Shown piece after piece: positions 35,610-45,820 of a DNA stretch of 64,000 nucleotides. Origin of the DNA: Diplocarpon mali (taxonomy: Eukaryota > Ascomycota > Leotiomycetes > Helotiales > Drepanopezizaceae). A program made the translations under genes and the position numbers. The notes under the pieces were generated by a model. The model searched no databases. It saw only the letters and a program-made list of their open reading frames with translations, and had not been told where the DNA came from. Location of the stretch: assembly GCA_024741835.1 (NCBI GenBank), contig JAENRP010000116.1:47588-111587 (forward strand), given 5' to 3'. Within the stretch, counting starts at the first letter, position 1; each line of letters begins with the position of its first letter.

Positions 35610-36132
35610 TGTGGTTGAGGATCAATGGGGGGTAGGAGGTGATGCAGGTACTGGAGGTTGTGGACGGGCTGGGGGATCAGGTTGTGGTTTGCCTGAGGAG
35701 TTGGGGGGTTAGGGGGTGAGGGGGTGAGGGGGTGTTTTTGAGGAGGTGGGAGTGGGAGGGGAGAGGGAGGGGAGAGGGAGAGGGAAGTTGTGCAGCGAGA
35801 GGAGGCGAGTCGGGCTGGAATGAAGGACGGGTAAGAGGAGGTGGGGAGAGTAGACGGGGAGCTCAGTGGGGCCAAGGAGGACATCAAGGATATCTTACCG
35901 AAACAGGGCGAGACTGAGGCAGATTCCGGTCAAGATACAGGGAGTTGGAGCGAGGATACGGCGGCTGGGGAGAAGCTCGTCCGAGGCGCTACAGACGGCC
36001 ATGGCGGCCCACTCTCTATGTTCGTGATATGCGTGGCGCTGGTGTTCTAGACTCCATAGCGTACTTCCGTCAGAACCACGAGATATGAATGGGTGGTAGA
36101 CTTGAACTTGAAGATTATGGTGAAAATGCTCC

Positions 36133-37203
36133 CTACAGCGTCGGTTTGCGCTTGGGAGCCGCAGCAAACATGGCTCGCTTGACCTGCGGCTGCTTGGCAG
36201 ACTGCAACAGCCATCTCTTGTATTGAGAGCCGCGCAATGGATCTCGGCTGTTCCGCAAGTAGAGCAACTCAAAGCATGTAAGCGATGCGTAACAGGTGCC
36301 GAGCTGACAAACCAACGGAGGTGAAGTGATCACTGCTCATCTGACGCGAAAAGTGATCGCAAGTAGCGTGGGTAGTCGTAACCTTTCCGTAGTAGAAGTG
36401 CTATTGATCGCATCACACTCGGTTCCAACAGGGGGAATGGCACAACACAACGGAATACGTCGAATGCCTTCCCATGTATAACCGCTTGACAACACCATGA
36501 CGTTATACCCACCCAGACATATAGCAGCTCCCAACGCTTTCGGTCCAACATCCGTGCTCTCCACTGAAAACACGCTCTTGTGCCCTGCGACGAGATCGTC
36601 TGTACGGGGAACATTCGCGGTCGCTGCTGTACCCGCATCCATTCTCAACTGGCGTAGAAGCAGGAGTCTCAGCGGGTTCTCGTTTGTCAACCGGATGGCT
36701 TCTGTTGGTTTCACGAGCCTGCGCGCAAGAGCAAGACGCTGTTCTCGTAGTTGGTTGGATTTCGTATTGATCTGTTCAGAAGTACAGAGAGAGAGGACTC
36801 AAGTACGCTTGTGCCAGTGCTTGGCACTGGCGCGTGATTGTGACGGTCCCAGTTGGAAACGAGACTCCCATCCTCCACATCAGCCCATGTTCACCCCGGC
36901 ACTGTGTTCCTAACAGCTCCAGAGCCGGTGAAGTGACCCCGGCAGATTTTCTTGGTGTAGAGCCATGTGGCGAAGATGGCAAAGATCTCCAGAGCGCCCC
37001 CTGCCAGGGTGACGGTTTTAGAGCGGCCATCTCCCACTGTTCGAGCATGAAGTCAGCTGTAAGCTTCTGATTAGAAGCTACAGGTGGACATAGAATTTAC
37101 ATATTCGCAAACCAATACAGCGAGGCCTCTAGGCTTGGAACGTCCTCGAGTATGACTTGCGTGTTCGTTGCGGGCTGCTTTGAGCCTGGATGTTGCGTAG
37201 CCA
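36133..37203 (-). pseudogene. Possible multi-exon gene or decayed gene, unrecognised
   Basis: On the minus strand an ATG at about 37203 begins MATQHPGSKQPATNTQ and continues to SLYWFANM at a GTAAAT donor. After a well-formed 68-nt intron (CTGAC branch point, AACAG acceptor) the piece that looks like protein, KTVTLAGGALEIFAIFATWL with a membrane-like segment, is one base out of frame. Further coding-like pieces follow (NQLREQRLALARRLVKPTEA near 36.7 kb and KRAMFAAAPKRKPTL just before the stop at 36133). The one-base mismatch suggests a frameshifted relic or a wrong splice choice. Function unknown. Confidence 0.2.
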
Positions 37204-37922
37204 TCAAAATAGGAATCGTAAGCGAGCCCCTGGTTGGCCCGACTATCACTTCCAGTCCCTCACCGAGGCTTTCGCTTGAGATTTAGTGGTAGGTCTGTCA
37301 CGTGAGAGACGTAAACAAATAAAGGCTAAGCAAGCATGAGGCTTTCGGCCTATTACGCAAACACAGGCGTCCCCAGAGATACGGATAGCCTCCTCCCCAA
37401 GACCTCCGCCTAGCCCGTCCATCCAGCAGGTATCCAAGCTTACAAGAACGACTTCAGAGACGCGCGGAACCACGACCCAGCCAGAACTTCACTCTTGGGT
37501 CCTCGCGTTTTCTTGGCTTTTGTTCTCTAGCGGCGGTGCTCTTGCTCCGGTTTTGTGCCGCATTTCCGACTCGAGCTTTGTACTCTTTCCCGGGTCGTGA
37601 GGTCAAGTCACCTTTATGAGGCGGCTCTCCTTGTCCAGCTTCTGAATGGTGCACCTGGCATAGCTCGCATGTAACAGATGAACGGAAGCAACCAGAAGGC
37701 GAGTACTCCGCATAGTACCCATGTGCTTGACTCGATCCCTAGGAAAGACCGCAACGGTTTGCCGATCTGAATAGGAGAAGTCTACTGTGTAAGTGGGAAG
37801 CAACTGCATGCACTTCAAGTAAACAATGCTAGCTGTCCACAGAGCAACGAGCCAACGCTACAAAAAACCGTCCCACCCCACTAAGAGGACGCAAGACAGA
37901 TCATTTACGGAGAATATAATCA

Positions 37923-38033
37923 TAGTTGCTTACTAAGGAAGACTGGCCTTTGTACGAGTAAAGCACCACTGATGAAAGTATAGTTGATTACTAAGACTGA
38001 CCTTTGTACGATTAAAGCACCACTGATGAAAAC
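37923..38033. repeat. ~55-bp tandem duplication
   Basis: Two adjacent copies share TTGTACGA(G/T)TAAAGCACC followed by ACTGATGAAA, each preceded by TAGTTG..TTACTAAG. The copies (about 37923-37979 and 37981-38033) differ by a few substitutions and a 3-bp indel. Non-coding. Confidence 0.85.
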
Positions 38034-38868
38034 ATGCATAGGAACTTCGTAAGGCGACCCGGCGAGATATGGAGATGCGAGATCGGAGTCGGGCTCTGCG
38101 GCGTTTACTCATCTCGCACTGTAGTACCTACAAGGCGATGAGATGACTCGATGGTGCGGTGCAGTGCTAGTCATGAGATCGGAGATGCTGGGCTAGACGA
38201 GACGCCCACGCCAATTTGGACGGCATGTCAACAAGAAGTCACCCCCTTTTCCTGCCTGTTATTTGCACATTAAGTAGTACACAGTCAGCTCGCTTCCCAG
38301 GATCCTATCACATGCCACACGAAAATTTTCTTCGTGATTGTAAACATAGTAATCAGACGATCTCACACCACATCCAACAGGCTCACAAGGTCGCGTTTGA
38401 CCGCTCGAATTTCCCGCGATAGCTTGGCGATACAGTTTGGCTAAAACGACTTTCGACATCGATTCGAGTAGCAGCTTGTATCGTACCAACGAAGATTTTG
38501 GTAAAAGTTACAGGATCGAGTTTTGCAAAAGCTGCCGCGTGCTAAGGCCGTCAACCTGCCGTCTCCACTTAAATTTATATATAACCGCGAAAATTTTACC
38601 GGATACCTCAACGCAATGCTCAGCTATTTTAAGGTTGACTTTCGCTAGCTAGTTAGCCGAGTAAGACAGCTTACAATCTCAATGTTCATCCAACCTAAGG
38701 AGTGAAAAGTCTCGAAATCCTACCGACTGCTTTGAGAACGGCTTTGTAAAAATAGCACGTGTCAGGCAAGTTCCGCGAAAATTTTGCAAAGCCAATACTC
38801 GAAACTATTTTCATCTTCGCTCTGGATCTATTCAGCTGCCGAATACGCCCTTGTCTGCACTCGGAGCG

Positions 38869-38982
38869 TACAGTGAGGGCAAAGACTCCCCAGGAAAATA
38901 CGCCTTCGAGCGCTAGCCAACGCACGTTGATCTCCCCTTGAAAATCGAGCAAGTTGCTGTTTGTCTGGCATGCGACGAAGTA
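38869..38982 (-). mobile_element. MITE copy 1 (~114 bp inverted-repeat element)
   Basis: On the minus strand it starts TACTTCGTCGCATGCCAGAC and ends in the imperfect inverse of the same sequence (GTACAGTGAGGGCAAAGACT on the plus strand). TA lies at both ends, as expected for a TA target duplication. The most diverged copy internally. No coding capacity. Confidence 0.55.
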
Positions 38983-40583
38983 CCATCAACTCGAGAGGTG
39001 AAGACAAACATTCTGCAGCGAGACCGGGTAGATGTGCAGAAGTGTAGAGTTCACACTAGGCCACGCTGAGCCTAGCTCAAGATCAGGAATATGCTACGAT
39101 ACCGAGGACAGCGATACCAAACCTTCCCTAGCTTATATCACTGAGGAGTTGGTTGCAAAGCACGCAATTCTATACATGGCTATAGCTGTTGGGGGCCCCT
39201 TATCTGGGAGTAAACAATGACATTGATCCACGAGCGGATGCCATCCTGAATGGGTGTGGTTTACGCTGTACTTTGGATGTTGAGAATCATACCAAACCAT
39301 AACATGAGACTGGCTCTAATTTATATCCAGCGAGTTCTGATATAAGTTCATTGTTGGTAATCATTCAAGCTCGATGCCAGTTTCTTACAGTTCTATACGA
39401 CTACTGCTACGACTACTGCTACTACAACGATTTCTCCTCTTGCTCTGAGCTCGCTTAGATATAATTTAGCCTAGACTATGTATAATACGCTTCCAAAGCT
39501 GGTGGAGCGGCCAACACCTGTTGTGGAAGTGATTCACGTCTTAAAAAATGCTCTCTTTATTCAAATTTTCTTGCAAGGAATAGGCCTTTTGCAGCCTGGT
39601 GTGATAAGCCGAGGTGGAGTCGGCTTCATATCGCTCGTCGACGCTGTTTACCTTGTACAGCGAGAGCCTGGTCAACTCTCCCACCCATGCCTCTGGAATC
39701 TTGTGCCAAGTCTATCTTCTGAAGTCGACGCAAGCCCTTGCACGCGAAGTGCAGGCGGCATTTGTGTCGGAGAATGATGGCTGTGGGGATTGAGACTTTT
39801 CGATCTGGGCCAAAGCTCGCTAAGCGTCTAGATCGGCGTGCCAGGGCCCTCGGGCTGCTCCCCCGGCCGACATTTAGACTCGCCGTCGTGATGGAGGATG
39901 TTTCTCTCTAAATGTGAGGCTTCATAAGCAAAGCATACAACGACGGTCAGGTACGTACTTCACATATCGCTCTCACACAACTGCATTGGCGAGACATCGT
40001 ACTCGGCACGCGTGTTGTCATTCGCTAAGGTCGCGTGTGGCAGCCCAGCAGTCGTCTGCAGAACTGTCTTGTATTACACTTCTAATCAGAGAGTATTGAA
40101 TGTGCACGAGGGGAAGATTCGTGCTTGTACTAAGAATACGTCTGATAACGAACTCGGAGTTTCATTCTGCAAGATGGTAGGGTCGATGCCGTAGATCTGG
40201 AAATACTACCTACCTACTACAAAGGTATACGTGACCGAGATTTCCAACCCGACAAGGTTCGGTGCCAGGTTCAGGGACGTACTGCGCAGACTTCTGGTTT
40301 GTGGGTCCGAAACTCGATATTGACATCTCCAAAGATAGTTTGCTACTTGGCCACAGTTCTGCAAAACTGGCACAGGTCAAGCTGTTTGCTTCTCCTTTCT
40401 CTCACCTCGTTTCCATTCTGTTTGTTTGGCCAAATAGTTCGGCAAAGCTATTGCTAGGAACAAAGCTAAACGGCGAGGGGGGGATTTGCGCTATTAAGCC
40501 CCCTTCCACACAGTCAGCTTTGAGCAGCCCAACCCGCTCTAAACATACCTACGGTAGGATTCGCGCCCCGGCGTCCTCTCTGG

Positions 40584-40702
40584 TACTTCGTCGCAGGCCA
40601 AGCAAAGCCCGCATCTCCAGAAAGTCAATCTAGGGGGGTGAGATGGGCCTGCAAGGTTGAATATACTTTTATACAAACTCTATCAGGGCTGACGACGAAG
40701 GA
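40584..40702 (+). mobile_element. MITE copy 2 (~119 bp)
   Basis: Left end TACTTCGTCGCAGGCCAAGC, right end GGGCTGACGACGAAGGA (its imperfect inverse), internal GCAAGGTTGAATATACTTTT shared with copies 3 and 5. Two hundred and forty bases from copy 3 in the same orientation. Confidence 0.65.
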
Positions 40703-40824
40703 ACACTAAGAGCAACCTATCACAAGCTCGTCCCTGGCTAAGTGATTACTACCAATCCCCTGTTGGTGCAGCAGAAAAGGCTCCCCGGCACGTGCGTGCA
40801 CCGGATACGTATTTCGTCGAGCTT

Positions 40825-40940
40825 CTACTTGGTGGCAGGCCTCACAAACACCACGTTAGCGCCATTTGCAAGGGGGTTTGATGGAGGTTTGCAAGGTTCA
40901 ATATACTTTCATGTCGGGTTTGTTTGGCCTCTGAAGCTTG
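40825..40940 (+). mobile_element. MITE copy 3 (~116 bp)
   Basis: Left end TACTTGGTGGCAGGCCTCAC, right end TTTGTTTGGCCTCTGAAGCT (imperfect inverse), internal TTTGCAAGGTTCAATATACT. ACAAACACCACGTTAGCG is almost identical to copy 5. Confidence 0.65.
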
Positions 40941-41358
40941 GTTGCTTGACGTGATATGCCTCTGCCTATGCGCTACTGTACTCCGCAGATGCGGGACCTG
41001 GGCTGGGTGAGTCAGGCCGCTGCTTCAGCCTGGCATCGGGGAGATTTAAAGATCACCGGTGCGCGCTCATCTTCTCTCTTCCTTTCCGCCTCATCGACAT
41101 CGAGGCAACAAGGAAAGGCAGAGAGAAAGTCGGATATAGATTCACTACGTCGTGACTCTTGTTACGTCGCAGGACTAGGATCCAGTCTCTTCTCGCTGTC
41201 GCCCCTGCATTGCAAGCCTGCACCCCCGAAGCGCTGCTTTCTTATCGTTCTCGCACACTCTCTCGCACATTTTATATATATATTCATATATACCCGCTTA
41301 GTTCTCCCCTTCCCTTGGCTTTTCCCTCGTTTATCCATCCGACTCCCGTCGAAAGACA

Positions 41359-43087
41359 ATGTCGCACGCAGCAAGTACCCAGAGCACCACCGGCACGATT
41401 GCCTCCTACGCCAAGAAGATCGCGCAAGTTGGACGTCCAGATATGAAGATCGAGCTTGACGACGGTGGCGAGGGAAATGGAAAGGTCTTCACGACGTTTG
41501 ATGCCGTCACGGGGAGGGTGAATAGTAAGTCCTGCTTCTCTCCTATCAAACCAATGCTCGAGGATTGTGGTTTGTAAGCAGCCCTCTTGATGAGCCCATC
41601 ACCTCACGAAACACGCCTTTTCCCTCCTCTCTCCCTCCTCTCTCCCTCCTCTCTCCCTCCAGCGACCACACGAAGTACAAGCTGACCGGTGCAAAGTCAC
41701 CTCCCCCCAAGAAGCTCACTTCGATGAGATCCAAATCTCCCTCGTCGGCTCCGTCCACACGTTCGTCGGGAACCTCTCTCCGCAGAGCACTCGCTCGCGC
41801 GTGTTCGCCAAACACAACTTTCTCAAACTCAACATGCCCATCCCGGAGTCCTCGTACCCACAGCCTCGAATCGCTGAAGCAGGACAGACCTACACGTTCG
41901 CATTCAACTTTGTCATCCCCTCTGAGCTACTCCCGCGAGCCTGCAGCCACGCGTGCAGCCACGATCACGTGAAAGCGGCGCACTTGCAACTCCCGCCCAG
42001 CAATGGCGATTTGCTCTTCTCGCTGAAGGATGATCTGACGCCCGAGATGGCCCGGGTGGAGTATGCGATTGAAGTCAAGGTCATCCGGAACAGGGAGCGA
42101 GACGGCAAGGAGGTGGTCTTAGCAGACTGCTCCCGGAAAATCCGCGTGAGGCCCGCGACTTCAGAAGCCCCGCCGATGAACATTGCAGCTGGGGATGAGG
42201 AGTACGTGCTCAGCAAGGTGAAGGGGCTGAAAAAGGGCATGTTCTCTGGCAAGTTGGGCCGGATCACCGTTTCGGCCGCGCAACCTAGCGCCCTAGTCAT
42301 CCCATCCCCTTCCTTGCCAGCAGAGATGACTACGCAGCCCACGACGACGGCGACCGTGATGCTTCGATTCGATCCCCACGACTCGTCATCCCAGCCTCCC
42401 CGCCTGGGGGCCCTCTCGACCAAGATCAAAGCGACGACGTTCTATGCTACGCGCCCGGCGGTTGACTTCCCAGCACGTTTCGGCGGGCAGCTCGAGCTTG
42501 AGTCGAGCCGAGGCGTCTACGAGACTTCCGTGCCGCTGAGTGCTCGCTGTGTGGAATCGGTGGCCTGGACTATGCACAAACCATCTCCTGCGTACACGAG
42601 GCGAGGGTCAGCATCCAGCACTTCATCTTCAGACGACTACGGCTCCGATAGCACGCTCTCCCCCGCAGACTGTCAGTCCACCGAAGAAAGCAAGACCTTC
42701 TACACTGCCTCCATTCTCGTCCCCATCACGCTGCCCCTGTCGAAATCGTGGGTCCCCACGTTCCATTCCTGCATCACAAGCCGGGTCTACTGCATTGCTC
42801 TGACCTTGACCATCCACACGCCTGGCGCTGGTGTCTCAGCTAGCAGCGTGCGCTTGCAGCTCCCGGTGCAGATTGCGGCGGATGGTAATAATGGGAGGAG
42901 GGCAAGTATAACGGCGCAGGAGGCGGCTGCGGAACTAGTAGCGCAGGAAGAACTCTTGGAGCAACAGGTGAGGCAGGAGTTCATTGCCAGGAGTGTGCTG
43001 GGTAGTGAGGAGTTTGAGGAGGGCGAGGCACCACCGGGGTATGAGGATTTTGCGCCGAGGCAGGTCGTTGCTGCTGGGAGGTCTTAG
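41359..43087 (+). CDS. Arrestin-related trafficking adaptor with PPGY motif, 518 aa, two exons
   Basis: Exons are 41359-41524 and 41697-43087. The acceptor at 41696 was chosen because only it yields GRVNITSPQEAHFDEIQISL, the canonical arrestin N-domain entry; the branch point is the CTGAC just before. The arrestin N fold (about 25-200) includes FAKHNFLKLNMPIPES and YTFAFNFVIPSELLPRAC; the C fold extends to about residue 420 and is interrupted by a Ser-rich loop (RRGSASSTSSSDDYGSD). Residues 501-504 are PPGY, a PPxY ligand for WW domains of Rsp5/Nedd4-type ubiquitin ligases (HulA in Aspergillus), preceded by a coiled helical run (AAAELVAQEELLEQQVRQEF). Such proteins recruit the ligase to membrane transporters or receptors for ubiquitin-driven endocytosis. 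A TATATATATA stretch lies about 70-85 bp upstream of the ATG. Confidence 0.9.
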
Positions 43088-44008
43088 GCATCTCATGGCC
43101 AGTCACCAGCTGGCTCTCGACTTTTGACGGCGTGGCGTGGCGTTTGGGATCTCGGGAAGGCGAATCTCTGGCACTGGGATCTGGGACTGGGGCTCAGAAG
43201 GACAAGATCAAAATGAACGTTTCTGATGATGAAGATTGATGATAGATAGTGTGCGCATACAATACCCATACCTTGACATCTAATACAACAAATTCGACTA
43301 ACCCCAACCATCTCCCTCTGGTACACGCATGCAAAGCAGCAAGCCGTTTTCTTACTTGTTCCGAGTTGAGTGCGCGTGCTAGCTTCTCAAGTAAGTCGGT
43401 TGAGAGATATGATTTAGCAGCCCAGCATGGAAGCTAGCATACGCCGCATGTACACAGTCAATGAAGAACGCCCAGATACCCCAAGGTTGAGACAGGAAGT
43501 CCTAAGCTCGCAAAGCGTCGCGGGCAAGTCAGCGCATCGCTCTACGTCCCGGCAGACCCACTTCATACGGAATCAGAGGAAAATACCACGGCGCGTCCCA
43601 CCCGGAAGCCTGGAGTCAAGGTCTTGAGCTCCTCCACGCCTGTGGACCTCATCGCGGGCATTCTCTCACGATTGTCAGCATAAATCCCGATGGCAACTTA
43701 GACCGATCCCAGTGCAGGGAATAACCGAATGTAAACAATAGAAGCCATCCCCACAAAAGGATTGAGCTCGCCAAGCCCGCCGCGGATCTCCCGCTCCACA
43801 GCTCGCCGCTCCGGAGGGTTCCGCTCCCCATGCCAGCACAATCACACGGTGCCTCGCGACCACGTCCCACCTCAGGTACAACTCAGCAATCCTCCCAGAA
43901 CCTCATCGGCGACCGGCTTTCCCCTGTTGCAAGAACCAACGACGGACCCGACGCGCCGACGACCATGAGAATTTCCTCGAGCGTCTACGCCTACGCCCGC
44001 CGGTGACG
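43088..44008. other. Intergenic, no gene seen
   Basis: About 0.9 kb between two plus-strand genes. Short ORFs only. It should contain the arrestin gene 3' end and the DUF7514 gene promoter; no TATA box is obvious. Confidence 0.5.
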
Positions 44009-45820
44009 ATGCAAGCTCCCCCGCAGCCACCGCCCGCTGCTGACGCGGAGAAGGATGCGAAGGCGTACTATGGATACCTGTTCGAGGCGGACAAGAAGCC
44101 GACCAAGGTGCTGGATGCGCTGCTGAGGGCCATCGCGGGGTATATCGTACGTATTCCTGCTCCGCGGACTGTATTGGCTTGTAGAGCGGTGGGATGGGAG
44201 GGGTAGATGAGAAAGTTTGCATCCTCTGGACGAGGCTGACATGCAACAGAGCGCAGAGATCGGCAACAGAGACGAAAGAGCCCTCACGCCCGACAAATTG
44301 GCCAGCTTCTACAAGGCTGTGGGCGGGAACTATGACTGTTTGTCTCTCCCCTCGACGTCCCCTCTCGTGCAAGGCTGCCGCTGATCCCCCCCTGCGCAGC
44401 TCTCTTTGTCGACGTTCCTCATCCCTCGATTTCTTGGATCTACGCCTCGATAGGCTGCCAACACAGTCTCCTCCCCACCTCCAACGACTTCACGCCGCCC
44501 TCCATCCCGGCCCTCACGCCTCGCGGGTTTGTGCGCTGGCAGAGTATAGAGATCCTCCTCGGGCCCGAAGAACACGTTCCGTTCATACAAAACGCCATCC
44601 GTCTCTTCCCCATCGTACACCCTTCGACCGGGCTCCCGTTCCCATTTCCTCTGCCGCAAGAGGCATTCCCCCTCGTCCCCGACGCTGAGGTGTCGAAGTG
44701 GCACGATCAGTGCGCGCGCGAGCTCAGGCAGAGAGCCACCCCAACCGAGGAAGATATCCGGCCGAATCTGCATCCTAAACCCAAGGTTCAGGGGGGCTAT
44801 ATACATGTCCGGCCAAGCAGAGTAAGCAGAGACTCGTCGTACTTCGAGCGCGAGAGGCCGACACGTCCGCCACCCCCCTCCCGGCCCGTAGCCTATCATC
44901 ACGTCTCCAGCGCGGGTTATGTGCCGACGCCCGTGCGGCCAGAGTTGTCGCGCTCGCCGTCTCACCGCGCGCGGCAGTTTCGCGCGCCAGAGGACACCAC
45001 CACGGCCCGTGGGCGACGAGCCAGTTTCCCCCCTCCAAGAAGGATCCCGAGCCCGAGCCCAGTGGGATCGCCGCCGCAGACGAGATATCCGGAGGAAAGG
45101 GAGCGACGCCATAGCCATCCGCGACATGCGCATAGGAGGGGTAGCATGAGTGAGGACGCGAGTAGCAGTGAAGATGGTGGGGCGCCCATGGTGGACAGGA
45201 GGAGGCGCAGGAGGAGTTATGCGCACGAGCCGCCGCGGCCGCCGGTTGCGGTTAGGTATTCGTCTGCCGCTCCTCCCCCTCCTCCCTCCATACCTGAACA
45301 TAGGAAATCTGGAGAGAGAGAGAGAGACAGAGATCGCGAAGCAGAGCACAGGAAGCGAAAAGGCTTCCCCAGCATTCCGATCGATATCTCCGGTAAGCTC
45401 TCCGCCCCCTTCCTGCTGGGAAAGAGGGGCGAGCGGACGAAAGAGCGACCAGCGAGGAGTAGTTCGCGAAGTGGGGGAAGTGGAAATGTGCGGTGGAAGG
45501 ACCTGGATGTGGGGGCTGTGAAGGGTTTGTGGGGGGAGGCTAGTGGAGGCAGCGTGGAGGATGATGTTGGTGTGGGTGGGGGGCGGTATAGGGAGAGAGA
45601 GAGGGGGGGGGAAAGGAGGAGGCCAAGGAGAGGCAGTTATGATGAATGGGATAGCGGGCGAGAATATAGCGGTAGAGAGAGAGAGAGAGAGAAATTCGTG
45701 GACGGCAGGGTACCACCTGCTGTGCCGGACGGGAGAAGATTCGTGGATAGGGAGAGGGAGAGGAGGTACGTTAGTCCTGTGAGAGGCGTGGATGGACGAA
45801 GGTATCCTGCGCATGGGTAG
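44009..45820 (+). CDS. DUF7514-domain protein with long Arg/Ser/Glu-rich tail, 548 aa, three exons
   Basis: Exons are 44009-44146, 44250-44337 and 44400-45820 (1647 nt). The spliced N-terminal third reads AKAYYGYLFEADKKPTKVLD, then LTPDKLASFYKAVGGNYDSL, then FVDVPHPSISWIYASIGCQH, then LTPRGFVRWQSIEILLGPEE. This is the DUF7514 domain seen across Pezizomycotina. The remaining two-thirds (from about residue 200) is low complexity: Pro/Ser/Arg-rich with RRSYAHEPPRPP and repeated RERERD-type runs, partly encoded by GAGA stretches at 45313-45330, 45593-45606 and 45673-45691. It ends with RWKDLDVGAVKGLWG near residue 450, which looks like a short linear motif. No membrane segment or signal peptide. 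Biochemical role of DUF7514 is unknown. Confidence 0.88.

Larger units (their letters stand above)
35004..41358. other. 6.3-kb gene-poor stretch with MITEs and small duplications
   Basis: No confidently coding gene. Two weak candidates are listed separately (35057-35609 plus; 36133-37203 minus). From about 37.8 kb rightward the sequence is richer in A+T by eye. It contains a 55-bp tandem duplication (37923-38033) and three copies of a ~115-bp inverted-repeat element (38869-38982, 40584-40702, 40825-40940). The last ~100 bp is the arrestin gene promoter, with TATATATATATTCATATATA at about 41274-41293. Confidence 0.5.

Noticed and set aside
40344..40455. Possible sixth MITE copy (TACTTGGCCACAG ... 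TTTGTTTGGCCAAA)
   Set aside because: The right part resembles the element's end but the left terminus and interior do not align; could be chance or a heavily decayed copy.
44330..45814. 494-codon minus-strand ORF
   Set aside because: Antisense of the repetitive Arg/Glu-rich tail of the DUF7514 protein.
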